Below are positions 1 through 7,767 of a stretch of DNA of 16,752 bases, one piece after another. The translations under genes and the position numbers were made by a program. Within the stretch, counting starts at the first letter, position 1. Each line of letters begins with the position of its first letter. The stretch covers positions 1 to 16,752 of the forward strand of contig JAGUUF010000158.1 in NCBI GenBank assembly GCA_020063545.1, in the 5' to 3' direction. The notes under the pieces are model-generated. The model searched no databases and was not told the origin of the DNA. It saw only the letters and a program-made list of their open reading frames with translations. The DNA comes from Cytophagales bacterium. Lineage in GTDB: Bacteria > Bacteroidota > Bacteroidia > Cytophagales > Cyclobacteriaceae.

Positions 1-1161
1 CATGAGCATTCGCGGCTCACCATAGAATGCCGTAATCCGGAGTATAAAGAAAAAGATCTTCAACTTGGATTTACCATTGAAGAAATGACAGAACGGGTAG
101 AGGCCGTATTACGCAGCATTGGCCTGGTGAGCAATTTTGCACCGTTAGTGTATTTAGTGGGGCATGGTGCGAGCAGTGTCAATAATCCGCACTATGCAGC
201 GTACGATTGCGGAGCCTGTTCCGGGCGGGCCGGTTCTGTCAATGCACGGGTTTTTAGCTTCATGGCAAATCATTCAGGGGTTCGCGCACGTTTGGAAAAG
301 TGCGGTATATCCATACCACACCATACCCGGTTTGTGGGCGGATTACATGATACCACGCGTGACGAAATTGCTTTTTTTGATGAGGACTCGCTGCAGGCTG
401 ATCATAAACTTTTTCATGAACAGAATAAGAAGGTTTTTTTACAAGCCCTTGATTTGAATGCAAAAGAACGTTCACGAAGGTTTTATTCTGTTGACACAAA
501 AAGTTCATTATCAAAAATACACAAGGCGATTAAACTTCGTTCGGTGTCGTTGTTTGAACCACGTCCGGAACTTAACCATGCTACCAATGCACTTTGCATT
601 ATCGGACGCAGGCAGTTAACCAGGCATTTATTTCTGGACAGGCGGGCCTTTCTGAACTCATACGATTACCGCATTGACCCCGATGGAAAATACCTGTTCA
701 ACATAGTAAAGGCAGCTGCACCGGTTTGTGGCGGCATTAACCTGGAGTACTTTTTCTCTCGCACCGATAACCAGAAATTGGGAGCCGGCACCAAATTACC
801 ACACAACGTAATGGGCTTATTTGGCGTGGCTAATGGCATAGATGGCGACCTGCGGCCCGGTTTGCCCAGTCAGATGATTGAAATTCATGAGCCGGTTCGC
901 TTGTTGATGATTATTGAGCATTATCCGGAAGTTGTTCGGCAAACCATTCAACATTCTGCGATAACGTACGAGTGGTTCATCAACCAGTGGATTCACTTAG
1001 TAGTCGTGCATCCGGATACAAAGGAGTTGTTCCTTTTTCAGGATGGTTCATTTGTCATCTATGAGCCACAGGCTCCACCCATTGCCAAAATAAAAGGTGT
1101 TTCGGAAATCATTGAGCAAAGCCACGATGATCTTCCGGTTTATATACTGGTTAACACCTAA
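1..1161 (+). CDS. dabA: DabA, zinc-binding subunit of the DAB inorganic carbon transporter (3' part, 5' end outside window)
   Basis: The frame is open from base 1, so this is the C-terminal 386 residues of a longer protein; the ATG at 85 is internal. It matches the DUF2309/UPF0753 family, now called DabA. In that family a beta-carbonic-anhydrase-like zinc site, working with the membrane subunit DabB, hydrates CO2 to bicarbonate coupled to a cation gradient. Two family zinc ligands are visible: the His of GHGASS (codon 163-165) and the Cys of DCGACSGR (codon 208-210). They are 15 residues apart, the same spacing as His524 and Cys539 of the characterised Halothiobacillus protein. The other two ligands, a Cys and an Asp, should lie upstream of the window. 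The motif YFFSRTDNQKLGAGTKLPHN and the C-terminal part with LVVVHPDTKELFLF are typical of the family. The TAA stop is 5 bp before the dabB ATG, so the two are almost surely co-transcribed. Family assignment is firm; the substrate is inferred from the family. Confidence 0.93.
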   Translation, partial: HEHSRLTIECRNPEYKEKDLQLGFTIEEMTERVEAVLRSIGLVSNFAPLVYLVGHGASSVNNPHYAAYDCGACSGRAGSVNARVFSFMANHSGVRARLEKCGISIPHHTRFVGGLHDTTRDEIAFFDEDSLQADHKLFHEQNKKVFLQALDLNAKERSRRFYSVDTKSSLSKIHKAIKLRSVSLFEPRPELNHATNALCIIGRRQLTRHLFLDRRAFLNSYDYRIDPDGKYLFNIVKAAAPVCGGINLEYFFSRTDNQKLGAGTKLPHNVMGLFGVANGIDGDLRPGLPSQMIEIHEPVRLLMIIEHYPEVVRQTIQHSAITYEWFINQWIHLVVVHPDTKELFLFQDGSFVIYEPQAPPIAKIKGVSEIIEQSHDDLPVYILVNT

Positions 1162-1166
1162 CAGCC

Positions 1167-3035
1167 ATGACGAAGGTGCTTGTACTTTTTATGCTCATCC
1201 CGCTGGCCGGATTTTTGGTGAGCCTCGTAGTGCCCGCTAAAAAAGAAGGGTTGATGTCGTGGGTAGCCTTTGGCACTGTAGGGCTTACGCTGGGGGGCTT
1301 TCAATTGTTTGCCCTGTATTGGCTTATACAGGGTTCGCCCACGCTTAACCTAAAGGAGTTGGTTGTATACCATACCGATGGTTATGAATTTTTAATCGAT
1401 TTTTATTTTGACAAGGTAACGGCAACCTACCTCCTTGTAGGCTCCATGCTTACCTTCTTGGTAACGGTCTACAGCCGGTATTACCTGCATCGCGAAGGAG
1501 GCTACAAGCGGTTTTTTAACACCATTTTGTTTTTTTATCTCGGCTACAACCTGGTTATCTTCAGCGGCAACTTTGAAACTTTATTTATCGGCTGGGAGAT
1601 ACTGGGTATATCTTCTTTTCTGCTCATTGCTTTTTACCGCGATCGGTACCTGCCGGTGAAAAATGCGGTTAAAGTATTTTCTATTTACCGGGTTGGTGAT
1701 GTGGGCATTTTGCTGGCTATGTGGATGAGTCACCATCTGTTTGGCGAAAACATTGCCTTTTTGAAACTGAATAACTATGAATTGGTGCATGAGCATCTGC
1801 AGGCCCACAGTTGGGTGGGAGTGTTTATTTCGCTTATGCTGCTCATTGCAGCAGCGGCTAAATCGGCCCAGCTTCCCTTTTCTACCTGGTTACCCCGTGC
1901 CATGGAAGGCCCTACACCTTCGAGTGCAATTTTTTACGGGTCCTTATCGGTACATATGGGTGTGTTTTTGTTGTTGCGCACTTTTCCGTTTTGGGAGCAT
2001 CAGGTATCCATTCGCATTGTAATTGGATTGCTCGGGCTTCTCACCAGCCTGGTGGCCACCGGCATTGCCCGCGTACAATCCTCGGTGAAAAGTCAGGTAG
2101 CGTATTCGTCCATTGCCCAAATCGGGTTGATATTTATTGAAATCGCTGCCGGTTGGCACTACCTGGCGCTGATTCATTTTGCAGGGAATGCTTTTTTAAG
2201 GACCTATCAGCTTTTGGTTTCACCTTCGGTAGTGGTGTATCGCATACGCGAACAGTTTTATCATTTTGTGCCCCGCAGTCATACATTTGAAGATTCGCTC
2301 CCAAAACGCATGGAGTATTCCATTTATGTGCTTTCGCTCAAGGAATGGAACCTTGATTCATTTATGTATCATTATTTATGGAACCCGGTTAAGTGGCTCG
2401 GAAAAAAACTCGGGATGCTCAATACAACCAAAGTACTGGTGTTTTTTATACCTGTTTATGCCTTAGGTTTATATTTCTTGGTAAATGCTGAACTATTTCC
2501 TTTTGATGTTCACCGGTACTTGCCTGTAATTTTTTCGGTAATCGGTGTAATGATGGTGTTGAAATCCTTCACTGAGAGAATACATGCCCGTATGAGTTGG
2601 ATATTGGTAATTTTAAATCACTTCTGGGTGGCATTGGCAGTCAATTTTAATGAACAGTTTGAAGTAATGCACACACTTTTATACCTGAGTGGGGTTTCTG
2701 CTTTTGGTTTAGTTGGTTACCTGGCCTTACGCAGGTTAAAATACCTGGAAGGCAGTATTGATATGGACCGCTTTCACGGGCATTCGTACAAGCATCCGAA
2801 AATTGCATTGGTGTTTTTATTGTCCTGCCTGGGTGTTTCGGGCTTTCCGATTACACCCACCTTTGTAGGAGAAGATTTAATCTTTAGTCATATTCATGAA
2901 GACCAGATTGCCCTTGCCTTTCTTACCTCATTAAGTTTTATTGTGGACGGGCTGGCGATTATCCGGATTTATGCGCGTGTATTTTTGGGGCCTCACTCCC
3001 GGTCGGTTTATGAAATGGCCTACCGGTCTTCGTAA
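1167..3035 (+). CDS. dabB: DabB, proton-conducting membrane subunit of the DAB transporter (NuoL/MrpA-like)
   Basis: A 622-residue polytopic membrane protein of the proton-conducting antiporter family (NuoL/NdhF/MrpA-like). Channel residues of the family can be seen: Glu144 in GWEILGISS, Lys232 in AAAAKSAQLPFSTWLP, His263 in the helix after AMEGPTPSSA, and Lys308 in SSVKSQVAYSS. These are the residues thought to relay protons through the membrane. The first 350 residues follow the NuoL pattern well. Residues about 356-410 are then largely soluble (Arg, His and Glu rich), followed by another helical block ending in GFPITPTFVGEDLIF (about 550-575). No other complex I subunit is nearby and dabA lies 5 bp upstream, so this is DabB rather than NuoL. 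It probably uses the proton gradient to drive one-way CO2 hydration by DabA at the inner membrane. The stop faces the convergent aminotransferase stop with 4 bp between. Confidence 0.9.
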   Translation: MTKVLVLFMLIPLAGFLVSLVVPAKKEGLMSWVAFGTVGLTLGGFQLFALYWLIQGSPTLNLKELVVYHTDGYEFLIDFYFDKVTATYLLVGSMLTFLVTVYSRYYLHREGGYKRFFNTILFFYLGYNLVIFSGNFETLFIGWEILGISSFLLIAFYRDRYLPVKNAVKVFSIYRVGDVGILLAMWMSHHLFGENIAFLKLNNYELVHEHLQAHSWVGVFISLMLLIAAAAKSAQLPFSTWLPRAMEGPTPSSAIFYGSLSVHMGVFLLLRTFPFWEHQVSIRIVIGLLGLLTSLVATGIARVQSSVKSQVAYSSIAQIGLIFIEIAAGWHYLALIHFAGNAFLRTYQLLVSPSVVVYRIREQFYHFVPRSHTFEDSLPKRMEYSIYVLSLKEWNLDSFMYHYLWNPVKWLGKKLGMLNTTKVLVFFIPVYALGLYFLVNAELFPFDVHRYLPVIFSVIGVMMVLKSFTERIHARMSWILVILNHFWVALAVNFNEQFEVMHTLLYLSGVSAFGLVGYLALRRLKYLEGSIDMDRFHGHSYKHPKIALVFLLSCLGVSGFPITPTFVGEDLIFSHIHEDQIALAFLTSLSFIVDGLAIIRIYARVFLGPHSRSVYEMAYRSS

Positions 3036-3039
3036 TTCG

Positions 3040-4092
3040 TTAGATAAAACTGTAAAGAAAATCCATCAGCCGGGCAATTTCCTTGCGCTGGATGGCCGGA
3101 AAGTTAGCGATGCGGAAGGTCGTGTCTTTCCATTCGCCATAGCCGTTGCCCAGCACAAAGCCCGCCCGGGCAGCGGCAAGTTTTATTTTTTTTGTTTTTT
3201 CCGCTGAGGTTTCAACAGCCAGAACGGTGTGCGAGCGTATGGCTTTATCGCGGGCAAGCAAGTTTAGCCTTTCACTTTTGGTGTCAAAAAAAACTTCCCA
3301 TTTTTTATAACGCGAGCGTATTGTCTTGCTCACCTTATCAATGGGTTTTACGGATTCCATCACCCGCATCAGCAGGTAAATGTCAAGTACGTTAGGTGTA
3401 TAGGGTGTTTGAAATTTCTGCATCATGTCATCCAGCAACAGCAGGCTGTTGTAGTGTTGCTGGTTGTTTACATCCTGGGCCCGCTTCAGCGCCCGTGGCG
3501 AGCACATGAGAATGCCGAGGCCGGCCGGCAGGCCGAAACATTTTTGTACCGAGGCAAACCAAACATCCGCGGAAGCAAAATCCAGTTCAATACCGGCCAT
3601 GGAAGAGGTGGCATCTACCGCAAGGATGTAGTCAGGATTTTTTTCTTTTACCTTACGGATAAGTTTATTGCTAACCTGCGTACCGTTTGAAGTTTCATTT
3701 TGTGTGATGCAGATTAGATCACCGGATTTGCAGGCAAGTGGCCTGAGTTTTTCCTGGAGGTTAAATGGATAGGCAAGTGCATTACCCGTTATCCGGTTGG
3801 TGTACTCAAACCATTTTTTTCCGAAGGCCCCATTAAATAAATGGATGCTTTGGGTTTTAATGAGTGATTGTGCGATAATCTCCCAACTCTCAGTGGCAGA
3901 GGAAACAAAATAAACGGTGTAATCAGCCGGAACGGAAAGCTTTTCTTTCAGTAACGAAACCGTTCGCGTTGAAAGGGCAATAAATTCATCGCTGCGGTGG
4001 TTAATGCTCAGGATGTCGTCCCTGTACGCATCCTGCAGGTAGCGTTTAACCTTGGGGTAAACCCGTGACGGACCGGGATAGAACGATACCAT
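3040..4092 (-). CDS. Class V PLP-dependent aminotransferase (phosphoserine/alanine-glyoxylate aminotransferase-like)
   Basis: A 350-residue fold-type I aminotransferase. The N-terminus SFYPGPSRVYP resembles the GPGP/AGPA start of SerC and alanine-glyoxylate aminotransferases, followed by NHRSDEF (31-37), a typical substrate-binding segment. VSSATESWE (63-71) is the glycine/serine-type PLP phosphate loop. NETSNGTQ lies at 132-139. VDATSSMAG places the pyridine-nitrogen Asp at 160, and SVQKCFGLPAGLG places the Schiff-base lysine at 184. All catalytic elements look intact. The exact substrate cannot be told: no serA lies beside it, and it lacks the full SerC signature. Serine biosynthesis is possible, as is glyoxylate or alanine transamination. 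It is the last gene of a three-gene unit, 14 bp after the aroQ stop. The start MVSFYPGPS is the only sensible one because the family signature begins immediately. Confidence 0.88.
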   Translation of the reverse strand: MVSFYPGPSRVYPKVKRYLQDAYRDDILSINHRSDEFIALSTRTVSLLKEKLSVPADYTVYFVSSATESWEIIAQSLIKTQSIHLFNGAFGKKWFEYTNRITGNALAYPFNLQEKLRPLACKSGDLICITQNETSNGTQVSNKLIRKVKEKNPDYILAVDATSSMAGIELDFASADVWFASVQKCFGLPAGLGILMCSPRALKRAQDVNNQQHYNSLLLLDDMMQKFQTPYTPNVLDIYLLMRVMESVKPIDKVSKTIRSRYKKWEVFFDTKSERLNLLARDKAIRSHTVLAVETSAEKTKKIKLAAARAGFVLGNGYGEWKDTTFRIANFPAIQRKEIARLMDFLYSFI

Positions 4093-4106
4093 GTCTATTA
4101 CGGATT

Positions 4107-4538
4107 TCAGATTCTGGATTTACTTTCAATCAGGTAGCGGATGGCCATCGCGTAGCCGGTTAATCCAAACCCGGAAATCAGCCCGATACATTTTGACGTG
4201 ATCAGGTTTTTATGCCTGAATTCCTCGCGTGCATAGATATTGGAAATATGCACCTCTACAACCGGGGATTGTATGGCCGCAATCGCATCGTGCAGGGCAA
4301 CCGATGTATGCGTGTAGGCCCCGGCATTCAGCACGATGCCACCGGCTTTAAAGCCTGCTTCATGAAGTTTGTTAATCAGTTCGCCTTCAACGTTCGACTG
4401 AAAGTAGGCAAGGTTGTGTTCCGCGAATTGAAGTTTCAGTTCTTCAAAATAATTTTCGAAGTCGCGGTTGCCGTAAATGGATTCTTCGCGTACGCCCAGC
4501 AAATTCAGGTTTGGTCCGTTAATGATTTGGATGTTCAT
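4107..4538 (-). CDS. aroQ: 3-dehydroquinate dehydratase, type II
   Basis: A 143-residue cytoplasmic enzyme of the shikimate pathway that removes water from 3-dehydroquinate to give 3-dehydroshikimate; the family works as a dodecamer. The start is placed at MNIQIINGPNLNLLG, because the family always begins just before GPNLNLLG. A longer reading of the frame would run 30 residues into the upstream GAF gene and has no family support. Active-site features visible: Arg17 and Tyr22 in the mobile lid (GVREESIYG), Asn71 in LNAGAYTHTS, His83 in ALHDAI, His97 in EVHISNIYAREEFRH, and Arg108. One small oddity is QSNVEGEL at 47-54, where most relatives have QSNHEGEL. Length is normal. The ATG lies 4 bp after the stop of the GAF-domain gene, and the aminotransferase follows 14 bp later. 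Confidence 0.95.
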   Translation of the reverse strand: MNIQIINGPNLNLLGVREESIYGNRDFENYFEELKLQFAEHNLAYFQSNVEGELINKLHEAGFKAGGIVLNAGAYTHTSVALHDAIAAIQSPVVEVHISNIYAREEFRHKNLITSKCIGLISGFGLTGYAMAIRYLIESKSRI

Positions 4539-4542
4539 ACCG

Positions 4543-5619
4543 TTATTCTCCCAAGCGGGCTTTATAGTTTTCAATCTGCCGGATAAATTCCTGTTCTTTT
4601 CGCTGCATTTCTTCCTGCGTGGCAGCAAGTTCTTCCATATTCTGGCGCATCTCTTCTTCCTGCGACCGCATCATTTCGGCATGCTCCTGCGAAGCCTGCA
4701 GCAAACGCCTGGTACGCTCGGAATTTTTAACATTTTTAAATACCGTGGCCGTGCTTTCGCATACTTTTTCAAGAAATTCAAGTTCATGCGGTTCAAAGCG
4801 CCTGAAGCCGGCCATTTCAATTACACCTTCAATGCTGTCTTCAGTTTTTAATGGCAGCAAAATCAGGCAGGTTGGGTTGGCATCGCCCAAGCCCGAAGTG
4901 ATGTGCACATAATCATCCGGTACTTTATACAGTAAAATTTTCTCACGTTCCAGGTAGCATTGGCCTATCAGGCCCTGACCGGGTTCAATTTTTCGTTGCA
5001 AAAATTTTTTCCGCTCATACGCATAACATCCTTTCAACTCCAGCAACGGTTCATCGCCTTCGGTAACGATAAAAATTCCGCCCTGGGTAAGTTTGCAATA
5101 TTCAACAAGATTTTTGACAACGGAGTACCCGAGCTCGTCTAAATTCTCATGTGCACGCAGTATTTCACCGAATTTGGCAAGGCCTTCGTTTACCCATTGC
5201 CGCTTTTCCGACTGGTCGCGCTCGGCCACCAGTTTATCCCGAAAAGCATGCAAGGTTTGGAGGAGCGGTTTGTTTTCAAACTGGTCGGGTAATGAAGCGG
5301 CAAGGTTACCATGGCCAAGTTCATTCACATAGGTTGCAATAAGTTCCATTTGTTCTTTTTCTTTTCCGGCAATGCTTATCAGGTAGCTTTCCCGGTTGGC
5401 AATTCGCCTGGCTAAGTAGTAAAACGAACTACCCAAAACAACGGGCGCGGAAAGAATTATCCAGTGAAGCGGATTAATGGCGTACAGGCTTGCCAGGTTT
5501 GCAAAGGAAAAATCAAGACGTTTGATCCATAAATCAATAACAAGCGACCCTAACGGGAACAGCAGGCCAAGCCCGATGCCGATGCGGGTAAGGTTGTTGA
5601 TGATGCGGGAAGATTTCAC
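4543..5619 (-). CDS. Membrane-anchored GAF-domain protein with C-terminal coiled coil
   Basis: A 358-residue protein of unknown exact role. It has two predicted transmembrane helices (about 12-31 and 51-70), a helical linker (about 75-145), a GAF-like domain (about 155-297, with the segment PGQGLIGQCYLEREKI, then LLPLKTEDSIEGVIEMAG), and a long charged coiled coil (300-358) rich in Glu, Gln and Met. There is no histidine kinase, GGDEF, phosphatase or DNA-binding domain, so it is a sensor or scaffold without a visible output module. Proteins with this GAF plus EEEMRQNMEELAATQEEM type of tail are common in Cytophagales, often linked to methyl-accepting or phosphorelay-like proteins. It is the first gene of the unit with aroQ and the aminotransferase, so it may simply share their promoter. 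The start is chosen as the ATG just before the first helix. Confidence 0.8.
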   Translation of the reverse strand: MKSSRIINNLTRIGIGLGLLFPLGSLVIDLWIKRLDFSFANLASLYAINPLHWIILSAPVVLGSSFYYLARRIANRESYLISIAGKEKEQMELIATYVNELGHGNLAASLPDQFENKPLLQTLHAFRDKLVAERDQSEKRQWVNEGLAKFGEILRAHENLDELGYSVVKNLVEYCKLTQGGIFIVTEGDEPLLELKGCYAYERKKFLQRKIEPGQGLIGQCYLEREKILLYKVPDDYVHITSGLGDANPTCLILLPLKTEDSIEGVIEMAGFRRFEPHELEFLEKVCESTATVFKNVKNSERTRRLLQASQEHAEMMRSQEEEMRQNMEELAATQEEMQRKEQEFIRQIENYKARLGE

Positions 5620-5665
5620 GATTGCTAAAATAGCATGGTATTTACCGATTATCTAAATACCCTCG

Positions 5666-5673
5666 TAATTTTG
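5666..5673 (+). promoter_or_regulatory. Candidate Bacteroidota -7 element for xerD
   Basis: TAATTTTG fits the Bacteroidota sigma-A -7 consensus TAnnTTTG exactly. It sits 20 bp before the xerD ATG, predicting a very short leader of roughly 10-15 bases. A -33 TTTG box at the usual distance is not clear (TTTACC near 5641-5646 at best). Called from sequence match and position only. Confidence 0.5.
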
Positions 5674-5693
5674 TTTGCAAAAACAAACCGGGA

Positions 5694-6602
5694 ATGTCCT
5701 GGGAGAGTTACACCAAACAATTTGCCCACTACCTGAAGCTGGAGCGCTCCCTCTCCCGGAATTCCATTGATGCCTATGTGCATGATGTTGAACTGCTGGC
5801 GCAATTCCTTGAATTGAAGAAGCAGGCAGTCACTCCGCTTACCCTTACAACAAAGCACCTTAAAGATTTTCTGCACTATGTAAATGAACTGGGCATGAGC
5901 GCCTACAGCCAGGCCCGGATCCTTTCGGGCATAAAGGCATTTTACAAGTACCTGTTGTTTGAAGAGCGGCTGGAATCCGATCCGACCGAACTCATTGAAG
6001 GGCCCAAAATCGGGCGCAAGTTACCCGATACACTCAGCTACCCGGAAATTGAGAAACTGTTTGAAGCGATTGATTTGTCAACACCTGAAGGTGCAAGAAA
6101 CCGTGCCATGCTGGAGGTATTGTACAGCTCAGGGCTGCGGGTTTCTGAACTGGTTAGCCTGCAGCTGAATAATATCTTTTTCGACATCGGGTTTGTCCGG
6201 GTAATCGGAAAGGGAAACAAGGAACGCCTGGTGCCGGTTGGCCGCGATGCGCAGAAATACCTGAAAATCTATATTGATCAAATCAGGGGAAAATACCCGC
6301 ACAAAGCGCCTGTAAAAGGTAACGAGTCGTTTGTTTTTCTAAACCGGAATGGTAAGAAACTGACACGCGTGATGGTGTTTACCGTTATAAAAAATCTTGC
6401 AAGTGCCATCGGGCTGAAAAAGAGAATAAGCCCGCACACCTTCCGGCACTCATTTGCCACCCATTTAATTGAAGGCGGGGCCGATTTGCGGGCTGTACAG
6501 GAAATGCTGGGCCACGAATCCATAACCACTACCGAAATCTATACCCACCTGGACCGTGAATACCTGCGCCAGGTAATAACCGAGTTTCACCCGCGGAGTT
6601 AA
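5694..6602 (+). CDS. xerD: Tyrosine recombinase XerD-like
   Basis: A 302-residue site-specific recombinase with the usual XerC/XerD length. The N-terminal SAM-like DNA-binding domain (about 1-95) carries the pattern of an initial short helix, then LSRNSIDAYVHDV. The catalytic domain (about 110-302) has the full set: Arg149 (SSGLRVSEL), Lys173 (GKGNKERLVP), His248 and Arg251 (SPHTFRHSFATHL), His274 (MLGHESITTTEIYTH) and the Tyr283 nucleophile. It acts in the cytoplasm to resolve chromosome dimers at dif during division. No attachment site, excisionase or phage genes are near, so it is the housekeeping enzyme rather than a mobile-element integrase. XerC versus XerD cannot be fully separated by eye; the N-terminus and spacing favour XerD. 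It is transcribed divergently from the GAF-protein unit. Confidence 0.9.
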   Translation: MSWESYTKQFAHYLKLERSLSRNSIDAYVHDVELLAQFLELKKQAVTPLTLTTKHLKDFLHYVNELGMSAYSQARILSGIKAFYKYLLFEERLESDPTELIEGPKIGRKLPDTLSYPEIEKLFEAIDLSTPEGARNRAMLEVLYSSGLRVSELVSLQLNNIFFDIGFVRVIGKGNKERLVPVGRDAQKYLKIYIDQIRGKYPHKAPVKGNESFVFLNRNGKKLTRVMVFTVIKNLASAIGLKKRISPHTFRHSFATHLIEGGADLRAVQEMLGHESITTTEIYTHLDREYLRQVITEFHPRS

Positions 6603-6647
6603 ACCTGCCGGAATTCTTTGTACTTTTAATAAACAGTTAAGCCCCGA

Positions 6648-7211
6648 ATGAAAAGCATTTTTGCCATCGGCCTATTTTTGGCGTATACAGCAGCGGTTTC
6701 TGGCCAGGATTTTGAAATAGCAGTTGAAAAAGGAGTCGATTTAAAAAAGTACCAGACTTTTACCGTTGTAAAGGGTGCCGTGATCTCCGGTGGTGACCAG
6801 CCGATTGATGCCAATGCCTTATTTAACGAAATCAAGCCAATGATCATCCGTGAACTGCAGCGTAAGGGATACGTGTATATGGATTCTGCTGCGGAACTTA
6901 CCGCCACGTATGTAGTGGAGTCGATGATGCGCACGGATATTCAACGCCTGGGGCCGCTCGGCCAGGCACCGGCTACCAACCCAGCCATGGTTGACCAATC
7001 TCAAACCTGGTCGCGCGAGTTTCGACAGGGCACGCTTATTATTAACCTGGTGGATGCATCACGGAAATCTACCGTGTGGTCGGCCGAGGGAACAATGGAT
7101 ATTTCGCGTACGCGGGGAGGGAACCTGCTGGATTATGCGGTAAAGAGCGCCTTCCGGAAATACCCGGATAAAACGAAGGCGGATAAAAAACCGAAAAAGA
7201 AAAAAGGCTGA
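6648..7211 (+). CDS. Secreted DUF4136 domain protein
   Basis: A 187-residue protein with a cleavable signal peptide (about 1-19, MKSIFAIGLFLAYTAAVSGQ) and no lipobox Cys, so it is probably a soluble periplasmic protein. The mature part resembles DUF4136. It has a conserved core with DLKKYQTFTVV near the start, a stretch predicting I-R-x-L-x-x-K-G-Y (IIRELQRKGYVYMDSAAELTATYVV), and a later GTLIINLVDASRKSTVWSAEG that is very typical of the family. The function of DUF4136 is unknown; many members are envelope lipoproteins. The C-terminus is a lysine-rich tail (KADKKPKKKKG), partly encoded by the terminator stem. It starts 45 bp after xerD and could be read from that promoter or from a weak TACTTTTA element near 6621. 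Confidence 0.8.
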   Translation: MKSIFAIGLFLAYTAAVSGQDFEIAVEKGVDLKKYQTFTVVKGAVISGGDQPIDANALFNEIKPMIIRELQRKGYVYMDSAAELTATYVVESMMRTDIQRLGPLGQAPATNPAMVDQSQTWSREFRQGTLIINLVDASRKSTVWSAEGTMDISRTRGGNLLDYAVKSAFRKYPDKTKADKKPKKKKG

Positions 7212-7228
7212 GGTATCCCCAGCCTTTT
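7202..7228. terminator. Bidirectional hairpin terminator between convergent genes
   Basis: AAAAGGCTG (7202-7210) is the exact inverse of CAGCCTTTT (7220-7228), with a 9-base loop. The left arm overlaps the last codons and stop of the DUF4136 gene. On the plus strand the right arm ends in TTTT; on the minus strand the A-rich tract before 7202 supplies a U-run. It can therefore stop transcription from both converging genes. Confidence 0.8.
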
Positions 7229-7247
7229 GTTGATGAATCCGATTAGA

Positions 7248-7712
7248 CTATTTTCTAAGCTTAAAGCGGGCCCCGAAGAATAATCCAAGCTGGTCAGCAT
7301 CGCCCAGAACAAATTTGAGTTCCGTAAACGGCTCCCAGTTTTTACCGATGTTGAAGTTGGCGCCAGCACCCAGGTTTATACCCACTTCGCTGTTGCCGTC
7401 AAATCCTTCAACCTTTGCGCTAAACAGGTTAATACCCGCCAGGCCGTAAAAATCGGCTGAGCCTGACTTGGTAAAGTAATACATGGCGTTTACATTAAAT
7501 TCCCACCAGCTTACCGGATCTTCGGGCAGCCAGTAAATAAAACTGGGAGCAATGGCGACCTTGTCGTTAATACCGAATTCGCCATTTACTCCGAGTCCGA
7601 GTTCCTCTACTTCAGTACCGTAACCGAGAAACACCCCGATCTTTTGCGCGGCTGCCTGCTGGGCAACACCCGCCATGACAACAATAAACAATGCACCGAT
7701 TAGTCTTTTCAT
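7248..7712 (-). CDS. Small outer-membrane beta-barrel protein
   Basis: A 154-residue protein with a clear signal peptide (about 1-22, ending AAAQ). The mature part is made of alternating beta strands with aromatic girdles: GVFLGYGTEVEELGLGVNGEFG, then SFIYWLPED, FNVNAMYYF, DFYGLAGIN, GINLGAGANF, and LGLFFGARFKLRK. This fits an eight-stranded OmpX/OmpW-like or Bacteroidota outer-membrane beta-barrel (OMP_b-brl) fold, and the final strand ends in the usual alternating hydrophobic pattern. Substrate and role are unknown. It is monocistronic, facing the DUF4136 gene and sharing its terminator, with a good -7 promoter element upstream. Start choice is firm because the signal peptide begins immediately. 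Confidence 0.82.
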   Translation of the reverse strand: MKRLIGALFIVVMAGVAQQAAAQKIGVFLGYGTEVEELGLGVNGEFGINDKVAIAPSFIYWLPEDPVSWWEFNVNAMYYFTKSGSADFYGLAGINLFSAKVEGFDGNSEVGINLGAGANFNIGKNWEPFTELKFVLGDADQLGLFFGARFKLRK

Positions 7713-7737
7713 TTCTTGTTATGTTAAGGTTTGAATA

Positions 7738-7745
7738 CAAAACTA
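7738..7745 (-). promoter_or_regulatory. Candidate -7 element for the small beta-barrel gene
   Basis: Read on the minus strand this is TAGTTTTG, an exact match to TAnnTTTG. It lies 25 bp before the ATG at 7712, giving a predicted leader of about 20 bases. No convincing -33 TTTG was found at the usual spacing (TTTTCCG is slightly too far upstream). The 55-bp region between this gene and pyrD must hold promoters for both directions; I could not place the one for pyrD. Confidence 0.5.
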
Positions 7746-7767
7746 TTATTTTCTAACTATCGGAAAA

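Noticed and set aside
164..457. Plus-strand frame of 97 codons inside dabA
   Set aside because: Wrong frame over a strongly conserved family region; the peptide has no recognisable pattern.
1167..3035. NuoL subunit of respiratory complex I
   Set aside because: No other nuo gene present and dabA directly upstream; the C-terminal half also departs from NuoL.
3040..4092. Confident naming of the aminotransferase as serC
   Set aside because: Class V fold and lysine are clear, but the N-terminal and substrate motifs differ from standard SerC and no serA is adjacent.
4212..4586. Plus-strand frame of 124 codons opposite aroQ
   Set aside because: Antisense to the catalytic core of aroQ, which carries every active-site residue.
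4539..4628. 30-residue N-terminal extension of AroQ from a start at 4628
   Set aside because: It would overlap the end of the GAF gene, and the extension has no family counterpart; the ATG at 4538 sits exactly where the family begins.
5694..6602. Phage or mobile-element integrase
   Set aside because: Normal XerD length and motifs, no att-like direct repeats, excisionase or phage genes nearby.
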